Below are positions 21,578-33,366 of a DNA stretch of 64,000 nucleotides, piece after piece. Each line of letters opens with the position of its first letter. Within the stretch, counting starts at the first letter, position 1. Both the position numbers and the translations under genes were made by a program. Location: assembly GCA_018136815.1 (NCBI GenBank), contig CM030931.1, forward strand, positions 3,029,801 to 3,093,800. The letters are read 5' to 3'. A model generated the notes under the pieces. It worked only from the letters and a program-made list of their open reading frames with translations, ran no database searches and was not told where the DNA came from. The stretch is from Isochrysis galbana (lineage: Eukaryota > Haptophyta > Isochrysidales > Isochrysidaceae).

Positions 21578-22680
21578 TTGTGCAACAGGTTTGCTAGAGC
21601 TGTTGGACCAAAGTGCGCGCGGCCCCGAATGCTGGGTGCCTGCATTCTACCTTTTACAGCCGAGAGTATAGTGGGAGCATGAGGGCATTGCGACAATACT
21701 GGCCGGAATCTTGGGCTCTGGCAACTTGTTGAGTATCCCGCTCGATGGATTGGAATGCGATTGCAGCGCAAGGTCTTGCACATGATCGCGTACGAATGAA
21801 TCTTAGGCCTGCGAATTGACCTCTAGTCGCGACCATTCGTGTCCCATCTCGTCTGCTCTCCAGCGAGCCCCTACCTTTTTGCTACATGTGAAGCAACGCT
21901 TCTGCTCCCCAGGCGACTGAAAGAAAAGTAGCTCAAATCTCCCGACCTCGTGCGTTCATTGCGCTTGCTAGTACTGCTATTTGGACTTGGATACGTATGG
22001 AGCCCCGTGCACGCCACTCTCGGTCTTGTGTGCGCATCTAGAAGATCTTCGCCTGAAAGGAGAAACATCGAAGCCAAGTTTATGGCTTGTTGCGCGCTGT
22101 TGTAATGAATTTGTTGTGCGAATGAGATGTGTTTGGAGGAAATCTTCCGCACGCTATTATTTTTATCGCCCGCGCGCGCAGCCTTGGGCTCACAATACTC
22201 TCACGCACGCGCATTCAAAACCCCCGCCATCCCCGGCCCTTTCCCCCCACCATCAAAAACCCATGAGGGAATTCCCGGGCTGCGCCCTCACATCGTGCCT
22301 CGGGGCCGACACGACAAGACGTGCAATGCACCACCAACGCCGTCTAAGACGCCCCGTCCCTTCCTAAATAAACCCCCCACACCCGCCCTCAATCCTCAAT
22401 AGGTGGGGGTCAACTCTAGGCACTGCGACATCGAAATCCGAAAGCCCCCCCTTCTTCTGGTCGCAAACGGACAGCGGATCAATGGCCTTTAGGAGCCACT
22501 CAAGGCCAGCGAGGCGTGCAAGGGAGAGGCATGGTGGGTGGGTGGGTGGGGTCAAAACCCCAGCCTCCACGGCCCTTCAACTCTTTATTGTCGGGACTGC
22601 AGCAGCCAAATGGCTGCTTCGTTTTGTTGGTAGTGGTGAACAACCTACTTTTATAAGTTGGGAGGTGAAAAAGTTGTGAT
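21578..22680. other. Intergenic
   Basis: No gene seen on either strand. It has several short G/C-rich stretches and GGTGGGTGGGTGGG near 22532. Possible 3' sequence of the PLC-like gene. Confidence 0.4.
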
Positions 22681-22682
22681 GG

Positions 22683-22800
22683 CGCACGCACGGCGACCCC
22701 GCGGGGGAACCGATACACATCGCGCCGTATGCGCGCACGGCGTGCACCTGGATGCGGGCGGCTCATCGCGCCGTACGCACGGCGTGCACCGGGATGACGT
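22683..22800 (+). repeat. Palindromic GCACGGCGTGC-type repeat (family V), isolated copy
   Basis: Contains CCCGCGGGGGAACCGATAC, CATCGCGCCGTATGCGCG, GCACGGCGTGCACC and a second CATCGCGCCGTACGCACGG. The same arrangement recurs at 47475-48130, 50210-50275, 51570-51665 and 51792-51860. This copy lies 25 kb from the others, so the repeat disperses. Confidence 0.6.
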
Positions 22801-22849
22801 CACATCAACACTCTAATATAAAACAAAAAGGCGGCTTGCCTTCATTTGG

Positions 22850-23315
22850 TCATGGCGTCAGAAAGGCGCCGTCTTTGAACACGTTGTGAATTACGTTAGT
22901 GTGTAGGGCTTCCCATAGACGCGCCCAACGCCCTCGCAGGCAATCTCCAAGAGTGAGATGAGCCTTGCTCTGACAGAGCTTGAGCTTGAGGGCGTTGTGC
23001 GTTGTTGCTGCGTAGCGTTGGTTATGACCTGGTCGGTGGTCGGCCGGCGCTGCGGGGTGGCGCGGAGAATGAGGAGGGAGCGTTGCACGCTCCATGACCC
23101 TATGATTTTAAGGATAGACGATAATTGAGTACGAGAGCCCTTGGGCTTGCCCTTCCATGCTTGGGTCTGGAAGTTGAACTGCGACTGCGACTCCTGGCGG
23201 CTCGCGCCCACTGCCCATAAGAGTGGGGGTGTTGAGAGCTGAGCTCAGTCAGCACATGCCAGGTGGAATGGCGTGAGAGTGACTGACGAGCACGCCAGAG
23301 GGGAGCTAATACCAA
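22850..23315 (-). pseudogene. Retroelement-like ORF fragment
   Basis: The minus strand has a frame with KLKLCQSKAHLTLGDCLRG and WARLWEALHTN, resembling debris of a retroelement C-terminal region. The 49 bases at 22928-22976 recur almost exactly at 44107-44155, next to the end of LINE L1. The family assignment is weak. Confidence 0.35.
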
Positions 23316-23810
23316 GATGGGGATGGCACGAGGCGCACCTCCATTGATCCCTACTGTAAAAGCTAAAAGCGCAGGTTATCCACCCCTAGTCTCCACCTGA
23401 CAATTGCACGGGCGCAACACCATGAATACGACGGACAACGATAGAGGGTGGACGACGTAGACGAGGGCACAAGGTCAACATGTAGTACACACATGCACAC
23501 ACCAACCAAGGTGATCACATGTCACGGGCGAGACAATCACCTAATCTAGCAACCCCTACAATGGTGTCATTCATTTTTGGTGTATCTGTTGGTCGTCAAG
23601 TGTTGTTGCCCTGATGGCCGAGAACGGCTGCCTTTGTGTTTGCGTGCGGATTGGGCTGCTTTGGGAAGGGGGGTTCACAGGCATTGACAACCATCATGAC
23701 CTTGATGGGCCAAAAAGTATGCACGTTTCAATCCAATATGGGTAATGCTGGGGCTGTGTGGAGCGTTGTGAGCTCGCGGACCATGGAGTCGGCGCGGAGC
23801 AGATGCGGCA
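23316..23810. other. Intergenic, 3' of SLC30A9-like gene
   Basis: No gene seen; ordinary composition. It holds the 3' end and terminator region of the minus-strand zinc transporter transcript. Confidence 0.4.
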
Positions 23811-26800
23811 TCACAAGACCTCTAAATCAATGTATTTGAATTCTGGGTACTCTGTGCGGATGATGTGCTCGAGACGGTCCACCTCGATCGAGAGTGTTGC
23901 TAGCAAAAAGACTGCCGAGCGTTCAAACATGCTCTTCGCATCTTCCTCACACTGTACAAGGCCACAAAGCACGACTCAATGCTACGCAGGGTTCGCAACG
24001 GACCGGCAACTACGGCTATGCAGGAGTGATAGGCAAGATACAATGGGCGTGCACCTCCACATCCTTGCATGTTTTGTATACCTCGGCCAAATTATTGTGT
24101 GCAGCCAGATATTTATCGGAGAGCAACTTTGGGTTGAAGTGGATTTCGGCCTTGAAACGTGCCGTCTGAGGATTGAAGAAAAGGAATGTAAGCGATGCGT
24201 CGTATTTGCCTATCAGGCCGATTATCAAGCTCATTGAGCCTGCAGCCTGAGACCTTCTTGCTGTTGCTAGAGAAGCGGCGAAGACGACTCGATCCACAGA
24301 GAAATAGGACTAGCGTGACCTCAGTAGCTTGAGATACCGCTCATGACCCATCCTAATCTGCGGCGTGTGTGCATTGTGATCCTCGCCAAGATGATAAGCC
24401 TCCTTCCTCACCGCCATTCCCCAGAGGATTATTGTCCCCACTCCCCCGGCAAAGCTTTAGGACGCGGGCAACGCATGTGCCTGCGGTCCGACGAGTACTG
24501 ATTTGACATCTTGAACCGATAGGACCATCTCATCCGCTTGAAGCATCCGCACGACGGCCCCCGTGCGTGACGGCACCGCTTGGCCGAGGAAGTGACGATT
24601 TCGATTGATGATAAAGATTGCGACCGCGCCCATCATTCCGCCCACAGCGATCGAGCCGCAGGCATCGTACATCGGATTTCCGGTGAGCTGCGAAATAAAC
24701 GGTGCGGGAAACCAGGTCAGTGCCCACCTGGACTTCGAGGTGATACTAATATGCGATCGAGGAAATCGGTATCTTTGCGCTTTTCAAGAGCTTTCCTTTG
24801 TCCATGGCGTACTAAGCCACAAAATGATTCCATCTCATCCTATCAGGCATGCAGCGAGGGCAGGGCATTCAGCATACCGCTGTGAGTCCAATCGATGCAC
24901 CCGCTATCCCCACGCCGACCACTGCGACAGAGTCCTCGAGCAGTACAGCTGGATTTAGCGGATCAGTGGCTCGTGATAGGTATTGCAACGGGGTCAGCTT
25001 TTCTTTGCTGGCTTCTCGTTGGATTTCAGCCCATGCGACCGATAATGTAAGAGATTCGAGCACTCCTGCAGCTACCTGAGGCGATTTGAGTCACAAGTTG
25101 GACGTCAGACGTCGCATGAGACCGAGGCCTCCGTCTCCGATGTGGAGGAAGAACCGGTTCCACCTGCCTATTCACACCGCATGCAACATCAACAATCACC
25201 AGCACTCCCGCGCAAGGGCTCGATGGAAGTGTGGCACTGGCCTCGTACTTTGGGGAGCACCACCACTCACCAATACACCCATGGCCGTTGGCAATGACTC
25301 GATCTCGTGGGGCGAGATGAGGCATGATATTCCGTGGTAGACGGATGCGCCCGCACCAAGAATGAACGTGCTCACCTGCAAAGCACAAAAGGCATACGCG
25401 TGAGATGGAGAACGAATCAAAAGCATCAGAGCTAACCGGCATAGCGGGCCCTATTTTCAGAGAGCTCCTGGTGAGGTAGCCGACGGCGCTGCTCTGGGCA
25501 CAACGGATGTTGCTCTGGGCGCAACGGCGGTCGTCAATCAATCGTCCACAACCGACGCCGGCTGTCAATCAATCGTTCACAACCAACTTATCAATGGACT
25601 AACACCCGAGTTTACGGAGACAATCTCACCCCGGAAATCATTGCCCAGACGTATTGCTCGTAGCCATATCCATATGGCCTAGTCTCATCAGCACGTCGGA
25701 GAGATTGTTGCAACCCAACGGCGAGCAAGACCTGGTTTCCCAAGTCGGCGAGTGAATGCATTGATTCGGAAAGTAGCGACGCCGAGCCTACCAAGGGCAG
25801 CAAACATTCAAATACGTGAGCAAAGGAAATCATCTTCTTCCCATTGTGCAAGAACATGCTGGAGAATATCCTCAATCGAGTGCCGTGTGCAAGAAATGCC
25901 CATTTGACTGCCAGCATCCGACAAGCAGTCTCGGCGCTGGCCAAGACTGTTCACTAGCACATGATGGGCAGACAGGAAGGAGCTGGAGCACGCGCACCAG
26001 TTGTTGCCCATCCAGCTAGCTTCGCTGCGGCAACGCCGGAGTTGCCCGCGATCGCAGCGAAGACAGCTCTAGAACCAACATTGATTTCGCCTTCACGGAT
26101 TCGTATCGGTCGTAGTAGCATCAGCACGGGGGGCTGAAGCCGTGCTCTCCGTCGCGCACGCTTGGCGCGTCGAGCTGCAATCGCTTCCTGCATCGCTGTC
26201 GCCGTACCCCACCGCTTGAGCGCAGCATCCTGCACGTCAAACAGCACATAGAAGCGCAGGTGCCGCGGCGCGTCATAAACGCCATATTTGGCAACAAAGG
26301 GAAGTCCTTCAAGGTCACGCCGACGTAGATAATACTGCTCAAACGCCTCATCAGATGAGAGGGTCTTCCACTGTTTTGAGGAGCCGAATTCAGCGAGGCG
26401 TTTCTCTTTCCCTACAAATGGTAAACGCATGACAGAGGATGAGACGGGCCAGTGGGCAGCAATGTGCAGAGAATCGAAAAAAAAGCCGTGCACAGCCGCT
26501 ACTGCCCGCTGCATGTCCAAGGTGGCAACAGCGCACAGCCCCCTCGCTGTTGAAGCGCAACGTGACTCGGCATGCGCCAACGTCCAACTACCGCGTGCGT
26601 GCGCCCGCCCCCTCTCCCTCCCCCCCCCCTTCCCCCCCCTCTCCTCGTGCTCCCTGTCGCGAAGCGCGCCTTTCTCCCACCGCTCGAGCGAGCTGACGTA
26701 GGTGTGGGCGTTGGAGGCTCCCTCCCATCGGGGCGGCGATCGTAGAGGGCTCTTAAGTGGTGGCGCTGTGCCAATGCCTCTGCTCGGCCCACCCCCCGCC

Positions 26801-26868
26801 GAGACGCCTCGCGCCAGCACGCGAGGCACGAGCGCGGCGGCCCGGCGTGCGCGAGCCCATCTGAGCAT
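23811..26868 (-). CDS. SLC30A9: SLC30A9/ZnT9-type cation diffusion facilitator, eight exons
   Basis: Minus-strand exons 26868-26793, 26411-25998, 25787-25630, 25375-25271, 25075-24878, 24687-24499, 24165-24082 and 23951-23811 give one 454-residue frame with GT-AG introns. Exon 2 holds the ZnT9 N-terminal domain (SDEAFEQYYLRRRDLEGLPF). The membrane domain follows: SRAVFAAIAGNSGVAAAKL, SASLLSESMHSLADLGNQ (zinc-site His/Asp), YGYEQYVWAMISG, ASVYHGI and LNPAVLLEDSVAVVG (second metal-site segment). The cytosolic end is VDRLEHIIRTEYPEFKYI. Animal ZnT9 exports zinc from mitochondria, and the Arg-rich start MLRWARARRAAALVPRV is a plausible mitochondrial presequence. The first intron (26792-26412) is also open in frame, so it might be retained; all other junctions are secure by alignment with known family order. 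Confidence 0.92.
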
Positions 26869-27526
26869 TACCGCCGACGGCCGGGGCGCTGGACGACCGC
26901 GCCGCCCGGGCGGCCGCCGAGATCGTAACCCCTTCTTCCCTCCCCCCACCCCACCCGTCTCGTTCTTCTCGTCGCTTCCTGCTTTCCTCTTCTCTCTCCG
27001 CCCCCCCCTCTCCCCACGCACATCTTCCTCTTGCTCCTGCTCTCTCTCTCTCTCTCTCATTCCTCTCCTCGGAGTCTCTCCGTCTCGCGGGCGCGCTGCT
27101 TGCTGACCCTCTCTCCTCCTCTCTCTTCTCCTCCTCCTCTCTTCTCCTCCTCCTCTCTCTTATCTCCTCCTCCTCTCTCTTATCTCCTCCTCCTCTCTCT
27201 TATCTCCTCCTCTCTCTCTCTCTTCTCCTCCGCCTCTCCCTTCTTCTCCTCCTCGAGCCAAAGCTATGATTAAAAAATCTAGCTCGAGAGACGCACAGCG
27301 CGAGACTTCTCTACTCTAGAGTACTCTACTCTACTCTACTCTAGAGTAGAGTAGAGTACTTTAGAGCTAGAGTAGAGTACTCTACTGTAGAGTAGAGAGT
27401 ATCTAGAGTCTACGAGTAGAGTAGAGAGTAGAATACTGGGTAGGAGTCCTACACGCGCGAGAGGGAGAGGGCAGCCGCGCCCGCACAGCACACAGGTCGA
27501 GCAGCCGCCCGGCGCGCGTCCAGCCA
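26869..27526. promoter_or_regulatory. Divergent promoter region between SLC30A9 and PEX4
   Basis: Both genes start at the edges of this 658-bp interval and point outward. It has a pyrimidine-rich tract with repeated CTCCTCCTCTCTCTTAT units (27110-27240). Then, at 27305-27440, comes an array of ACTCT and AGAGT motifs that can fold on itself (ACTCTACTCTAGAGT and similar). No TATA box is evident. Promoter function is inferred from position. Confidence 0.5.
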
Positions 27527-28208
27527 ATGGTCAACCACCGGCTGCTCAAGGAGTACAAGGAGATCTCCAAGGCCAAACCCGATCCTGAGATACAGCTCGC
27601 GCTCTCCGACGAGTCAGACATCTTCACGTGGGAGGCAAGGCTACGAGGCCCAGCCGGCACTCCGTACGAGAACGGTGTCTTCGAGCTCAGCATCAAGTGC
27701 CCGTCCACCTATCCACTTGCGCCACCCAAGGTGTCCTTTGTGACGCCGATTTTCCACCCGAACGTGCTCTTCAAGACAGGTGCCATGCACGATGCATGCA
27801 CACCAGCAAGCTCTGTGCGATGCCATGAGATGCCAAATCAGAACCATGGTCCTATTTCCAATGTTACCCGTGCCCTCTACAGGTGAGATCTGCCTTGATA
27901 TTCTCAAAACCGACTCTTGGACACCTGCCTGGACCCTCCAATCTGTGTGCCGCGCAGTGATAGCCTTACTATCACATCCAGAAGCAGACTCTCCTCTCAA
28001 CTGCGATTGTGGTGAGTTGTATCGCATGGGCCAAAATACGACTTGCAATCGAGCTAGGGGCCGCGTAATTGCATGCGTATGAGACAACAACTGACGCCCA
28101 TTTGCGTCCTATGGCTATGCAGGAAACCTCATCAGAAACGGTGACATGCGAGGGTACAGATCTATGGCTCGAATGTACACGGCCATCCATGCTCAGGCAT
28201 CTTCATGA
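27527..28208 (+). CDS. PEX4: Peroxisomal ubiquitin-conjugating enzyme E2 (Pex4)
   Basis: Exons 27527-27779, 27883-28011 and 28123-28208 give 155 residues. The E2 fold is complete: N-terminal helix RLLKEYKEI, YPLAPPKVSF, HPN (Asn of the catalytic HPN), the active-site Cys88 in GEICLDILK, then WTPAWTLQSVCRAVIALLSH and DSPLNCDCGNLIRNGD. The block FKTGEICLDIL...AWTLQSVCRA...PDSPLNCD, with this spacing, marks the Pex4/plant UBC21 group rather than general E2s. Pex4 mono-ubiquitinates the import receptor Pex5 at the peroxisome membrane so that it can be recycled, with Pex22 as its membrane partner. It is divergent from the zinc transporter gene. Intron phases fit exactly. Confidence 0.95.
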
Positions 28209-28588
28209 CCATGGAAGATGCCCATCCCAAGACCTCCCGCCAAATTGTATGCCCAGTTTCACAGAAGGAGAGTAAAAATCTCCAGCTTCTTTGACACTGA
28301 TTTAAAGAGGGCGTATGGTGCAGCAACTCTCATATTCGCCTGCTCAGTAACGAGTATGTCCGCGAAATCACACCGGCGTATCCACCAATACTGCTTCCTT
28401 CATCATGGGTCCCGCATTACCCGCGATGAGTATTGATTAGTCATGGTCGTGTAAGGATTCACGTCATGAGCGTGTAGGTCGGGGGCGTCTCGGCGAGCGA
28501 TCAGGACTATGGGGGATAGCTCAGCCCCTTATACTTGCGATGTTATAGGAATAAAATAATATATAATGTTATATCCTAGCCAACCCAT
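28209..28588. other. Intergenic, 3' of PEX4
   Basis: No gene seen. It becomes AT-rich near 28540-28575 (ATAATATATAATGTTATAT). Confidence 0.4.
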
Positions 28589-28729
28589 CTATCGTTAAAA
28601 CGATAGGGTCATGGAGCGCGCGCCGCCCCCGTCCTCTATCCCCGCCCACCCCGCCGCGCCGACCGATCAAGACATGGCAGGCGTATCAAAAAAAATCTGA
28701 AGATTCTGGGCTAACACCTACTAGATCTC
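28589..28729 (+). mobile_element. LINE-related end fragments (hairpin 5' end and T-run 3' end)
   Basis: A perfect 8-bp-stem hairpin CTATCGTTAAAACGATAG (28589-28606) is followed by GGTCATGGAGCGCGCGCCGC, as at the 5' end of LINE L2 (38490 onward) but with a different stem sequence. At 28687-28725, AAAAAAAATCTGAAGATTCT and GGGCTAACACCTACTAG are the reverse complement of the L2 3' end (43015-43055). Both are short fragments without coding capacity. Confidence 0.65.
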
Positions 28730-28983
28730 AACTAAGTTTATACTTAGTTCGCCCATGGGGGGGGCACGAGCACGAGCCCCCCCCTCTATCCACTCCTCCC
28801 CTGCAATGGGGGAGGGAACCACCCATGCTCCTAGCATGCCGGATGGCTTGCCAGGAGCAAACTGCCCTGCTCACCCACTCTCTCCCTGGCAGGCTCGCTT
28901 GCCTTGCGCGTGCTGGCTTGTCGTGGCCAACGGCCAACGGCCAGCCCATCTCTCCAACCCCCCGCTCCCCCGCTGGTCGACAG
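28730..28983 (+). mobile_element. Retroposon R-b, truncated
   Basis: Starts with the hairpin AACTAAGTTTATACTTAGTT (28730-28749) and CGCCCATGGGGGGGG. It continues along the family R sequence to GCTGGTCGACAG (28983). There it is cut off, and a TAGGCCCAGGCCAGG sequence resembling a hAT terminus begins. Confidence 0.75.
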
Positions 28984-29090
28984 GTAGGCCCAGGCCAGGA
29001 TATCCGGGATATCTATTTGGATATTTGAGCAACTTTGCCGGAAATAGATATCTTTTGGATATGCCTTGGATATTTGGGCGTGTATTGAGG
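28984..29090 (+). mobile_element. hAT-like terminal fragment with subterminal GATATCC/GGATATT motifs
   Basis: TAGGCCCAGGCCAGG resembles the hAT terminus TAGGGCCAGCCAGG at 38246. It is followed by GGATATCC, GATATCT, GGATATTTG and similar motifs on both strands, as in the subterminal zones of that element. Only one end was found, so it appears truncated or solo. Confidence 0.5.
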
Positions 29091-29585
29091 CGGTGGCGCC
29101 TAAAAAAAACCGATTGTCCATCTTCGGAGAGCAAGCTGCGAGCAGCGAGGTGGAGAGGGGTGACGAGGGCGCTCTGCCGCCGAAATGCCACAAGGTGGGC
29201 TTGCACTGCTTGCCCCTACCCGCGTCGCCCTACCATTGCACAATCACCCTTATGCCGCTCGTGGCTCGCGGCTCGCCGTTTGGGGCAGCAGATCAGTCAT
29301 CATGCGCTCGCGCGTGCGACGCGGCGAGTGAGTCACACACACAGCCCAGCTTGCTGCCCTTGCCCTTCCTTGCCCTTGCTCACGCGCTTGGGCGTCATCG
29401 TCACTCACCCGCCTGTCATCTCCTTGTCCTTGCGCAGTATCGAGCCGCTCGAGGCGCGCCACGGCGCGCCTGCGCAGGAACGACTATGAACGGGTATTTT
29501 CATTGTTACAGTGTATGTTTGGTGTAAATAAATCGTGCGCCACCGTGTCACAGAATTGATGGATCTCTACCTGAATGGAGGGACC
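29091..29585. other. Intergenic, possibly hAT interior
   Basis: No convincing gene. GC-rich sequence following a hAT-like terminus; it might be the degraded interior of that element. Confidence 0.3.
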
Positions 29586-29605
29586 TGGACCCCGGAGAAG
29601 GAAAA

Positions 29606-32542
29606 AAAAACCTTCTAATATTCTTACCGCACTCGCGGCGAATGGAACCACTACCTACTACTCCTGGCGGGCAACGTTTGGCATTGCCGAATTTTCATGG
29701 AGGAGGACCACTTGCTCAAATGGGTGCGTAGCCGCTTCTCAGCAGAGCAAACCCTTCACCATCAGGTCAGGATGGGCAAAGAGCTTTCGGAGCTCCGCTT
29801 CCCAAAGGCCCTCGCCTCCGATAACGTTCAAACCGCGGCGACAGCCTGGAACGAATTTCGGTTAACTCTCATCAAGCCGTTGGAGCGGGCACTAGCGCTC
29901 GGCTGCGATCATCGCGAAATATTTACCTCCCTCCTCGCGGCAGCCGGAGCCAATTCCAGCGGCAATTCTCGCATCTTCGCCTTCCTCCTCGATCTAGTGG
30001 AGGACCGCGCCCTCGCTCTCAATCCTGTCCTCGCTGCTGACGTCCTTCTTCGCAAATGCGACGGGACCTTCGCAAACGGGGCCGATGGTTTCGCGAAAGA
30101 CTCGGCGTCGATGGAGTGGGACCGCATGAGGGAGCGCGAGGCCGGCGCTGATCTATGTGAGCTCAGCAAGAATTTGGTTCGCGCCTACATCCGCAAGCTT
30201 GGCGATTCCGCGGTCGACTCCACCAACGTGTGGGATCATCCAAACATGGCCCATGAGATCAACCAGAGGTTCGAGGAAATCATTCGGAATGATAAGGTTG
30301 ATCCTCAGCGCGGCGTCGACAATGCGATTAAATTTGCGGAGGTGCTCGCGGAGACTCGTTTCCGCGTAGAGAACCACGAGCTAGGTCGGTCGGCGCTCTC
30401 GTGTGTCAATCTCTGCCAACGGTACCTCAGCCCTTACGAACAGGCCCGGGTGAAGCGTCATCAATCCCGGACCTCGACGAAGCAAACTGTGGCTAGCGTA
30501 CGCTCTAAGGCTTCAGGCGAGGCAAAGAGCGATGCTTCCCCGTCCCAGAAGACCGCTTCGACCACGGACATGGTCGCCGCCGTGCAGGCAGCCGTCCAAG
30601 CCACCGTGGCTGAAGCTCTTCGCGGACAGGGACACTCGCCTGCTTCGAAGCCTGACTACCGGGCTGCTGCACCGCCGGCAAGTTACCACTCCAACTCACC
30701 GTTGCCAGCTATACTGACCGATCCACCCGGTCGAAAGGGAGGCTCCTCTCGGCCGCCCAGCCGTCGCTGCGATCCGCCGGCGAACGGCCAAGGGCTACCG
30801 CCTGATTTGGGCGTATCCCGGTGGACGCCCGAGCTTTGGAATCGGGCCCGAGCCCGCTTCTGGGCCGTAGCAGGCTATGCCAAACACCCAAGGGTCTCGG
30901 CAGGGTTCGTCCCTAGCGACCTAGAATTCGAGTTCTCGTTTCGTTCCTTCCAGCCTGTTTGTCAAGTCTAGATTCCAGGTTTCCTCCTTTCGGGTAATCT
31001 TGACCCAAAGGAGCCAGGTCGTCTGTCACTCGCTGCGCGCTTGTCTCAGGCTCTCGAGTTACCTTGTGAAGGCTTGTTTAGCTTCTTGCAAGGCTTGTTG
31101 TTTCTTGTTGAGTTCCGGTTCTTGCTTGGGACTTGCTCACTTTCACTTTCGTTGTCGTTGTCGTCCAGGCCTGTTCTTCGTAGGTTCCGCTTGGCTTGGT
31201 TAGGGTTTCGTTGCCTTCCGGCGTTTGGCGTTCGTCTTGGCGTTCGGAAACTTCCTCTCACATTCCCTAGGTCCGCTACCCTTGGCTTGTAGGTCCTAGC
31301 TTCTTTCTTCTCGGTCAAGGTTTTTGGCGAGCGAGTCGGTTGCTCTATCCGCTCGAGATTTGAGGTTTAATTTGCCATCTCCCCTTGGAGACCGGTGTAG
31401 GTTCGCTTCCTAGGAGAGGGAATCTTTCCCCTTGATGCAAGTTACATGCAAGCCCTTGGCCCCTTTGGTGTTTCTTCCCTTGGTTGCTACTCAGGGTCGT
31501 TCGTTAGAAGCGTCTAGAAGGTTCACGCTCAACGGCAAGATTTCCTCTGTCGTGAAGACATCTCGTTGCGATCCGTATCCAAAGTGATCGCCGTGGTCGC
31601 GCGACATGACGCTCCCCTTCGGACTCTCCGCTACGTGGGAAGTTACAACGGAGACACGCTCCGGCCGTCGCTGCGGAGTCTCTCTCTCTCTCGCTCTCTC
31701 TCTCCGTCTCTCGCGACGTGTTTGAGTTATCGGTGATTTGGGGTCGCGGTTGCTTGATAATTTGCTTGGTTTGGGTGAATGATTCCGGTGTGTTCGTGAG
31801 TCGGTGTAACCTGTTGTTCTCAGCTTCGTTGTCCGTCGTTGTTCGCTGCGTCGCTGCACTCAAGCAGCTTAGGCTCCCTCCCTGAGGGAAGAGTTCTTTG
31901 TAGGTCTAACAATCTCTTACAACCCATCACACTAGGGCCGCTAGGAGCGCCTCGCCGCCCCACAGCCCTTCGTTCGCCGTTCGTTCCCCGTCCAGACACC
32001 CAAATGGGGTTGCCCGACCCAGTCCAGAATTTCATTCACCCGACTCCCGGTGGGGAGGAGGGCCAAAGCGCCGCGCTAGCCGCCGGTGCTGCTCGCGACG
32101 GAGTGGCTCAGAGCCCTCCGGCTCCGCTCGACTCGACAGGCACGCGCGATGGCGCGCCTGCGGCAGGCCTCCAGCTGCCCTCTGGCGACCCCTGGAGGCT
32201 CCTGGAGGCCAGCTCAGGGGGCAGAGGAGGCTGGGGCTGGGCCCTGGCCTCCCCTGCCTCTCCCTCGCTGGCGCTCCCGAGCCTCAGGGGCCCCCACGCT
32301 GCACCTGTCTGCCTGTCGACCAGGGGGGGAGGGGGGGTTGGAGCAATGGGCTGGCCACGACTGGCCAGGACGAGCGAATCAGGCGAGCTTGTGGGGAAGG
32401 GAGTGGGTCAGCAGGGCAGTGGCCTCCTGGCAAGCCATCAGGCGTGCCAGGAGGATGGGTGGTTCCTCCCCCATGGCAGGGGAGGAGTGGAGAGAGGGGG
32501 GGGCTCGTGCCCCCCCATGGGTCAACCAAGTATAAACTTAGT
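29606..32542 (-). mobile_element. Retroposon R-c, 2.94 kb, with perfect 20-bp target duplication
   Basis: Flanked by TGGACCCCGGAGAAGGAAAA at 29586-29605 and 32543-32562. Read on the minus strand it starts at the hairpin (about 32542-32524, AACTAAGTTTATACTTGGTT) and GACCCATGGGGGGGC. It then runs through the GC-rich block shared by all R copies, then a 2-kb body, and ends in TTAGAAGG plus a T-run. The body carries a gag-like frame on the opposite (plus) strand. Short copies R-d and R-e look like internal-deletion derivatives that keep both ends. Confidence 0.85.
29697..30971 (+). pseudogene. Gag-like ORF antisense within R-c
   Basis: A 424-codon frame; the same frame stays open upstream to about 29620 (RGEWNHYLLLLAGNVWHCRI). 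WHCRIF, LSELRFPKALASDN and LERALALGCDHREIFTSLL match the gag-like protein at 7328-8791. The middle is helical (EINQRFEEIIRNDKVDPQRG) and the C-terminus is Ala/Pro/Ser-rich. No reverse transcriptase or protease follows. Because the R element reads the other way, this is probably gag sequence captured in antisense. Whether it is expressed is unknown. Confidence 0.7.
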
Positions 32543-32562
32543 TGGACCCCGGAGAAGGAAAA

Positions 32563-33366
32563 GAAGACGAAGAAGATGAAGATTTAAGGCTGCCTGATCT
32601 GTGAACGTGGAGCGCATTATTCTGAAAGTTGAAAGTTCTGAAAGTGCGCGGCGCGTTCTGAAGAAGAGATTTGTCCACCGTGGATATGAAAGAGTATCTT
32701 AATATTGTTGTAAATAACGACCATGACCATGGACATTCGATGGCTCCATTTGAGTGATGTCCCATATTTGACGGAACGGGACCTTAGAGCCCTTAGACTT
32801 AGAATGGAATTGAAATTGAATGGAGGCGAATGAGAGAGGTGGAAACGAGAGAGGGGGGGAACAGAAGAAAGAGGAGAGAGAGAGGCCCGTGGCCTCTGCT
32901 CACGTGAAGAGAGTGCGTCCTACCTACTTAGTAAGTAAAGTAGTAGGAGAACAAGAGCAGATGGAGGGCCATCTGTAACACCGCCATATCCAATATCCAA
33001 TATGCTCATAACCACCCAGACCTAATTGTGCGACAACCTACATCAAATTTCGCTGTTGCAAACCAGCATAAATAACTAGCCCCGTCGTCGTGACAAGGGA
33101 GCGATGGACTCTGTGCTGACCTCACGTGAGCAGGGTACAATACACCCTATGAATATCAAAACATAAGGCATCAGGTCTCCCTCTAACTCGGCATTCACCC
33201 TGCGTGTTTACAGCAAAATTCAATGCCCGGAATGCTCGATCGATGTCAATGTCTTCGATCTCAGAAGAAAATCACCCGCCTCGAGTGACGCATCGCAATC
33301 CATTGCATGCACGCGCACGTGAAAGTCAACACGAGCTTCTTCTCTCAAAGTTGGCTGATTGCTCAA
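32563..33366. other. Intergenic with S-type repeat
   Basis: Bases 32715-32785 (GGACATTCGATGGCTCCATT, TGAGTGATGTCCCATATTTG, ACGGAACG) recur at 51925-51978 and, inverted, at about 46845-46925. The remainder has no gene; it includes purine-rich and AT-rich stretches and the 3' flank of the HutX-like gene. Confidence 0.45.

Noticed and set aside
28730..28749. R hairpin considered as a Helitron 3' hairpin
   Set aside because: R copies have 15-20 bp target duplications and no CTRR end or A/T insertion site, so Helitron transposition does not fit.
29606..32562. R-c considered as an LTR (TR-GAG type) element because of its gag
   Set aside because: No direct terminal repeats flank it; the ends are a hairpin and a T-run with a 20-bp duplication, which fits target-primed insertion.
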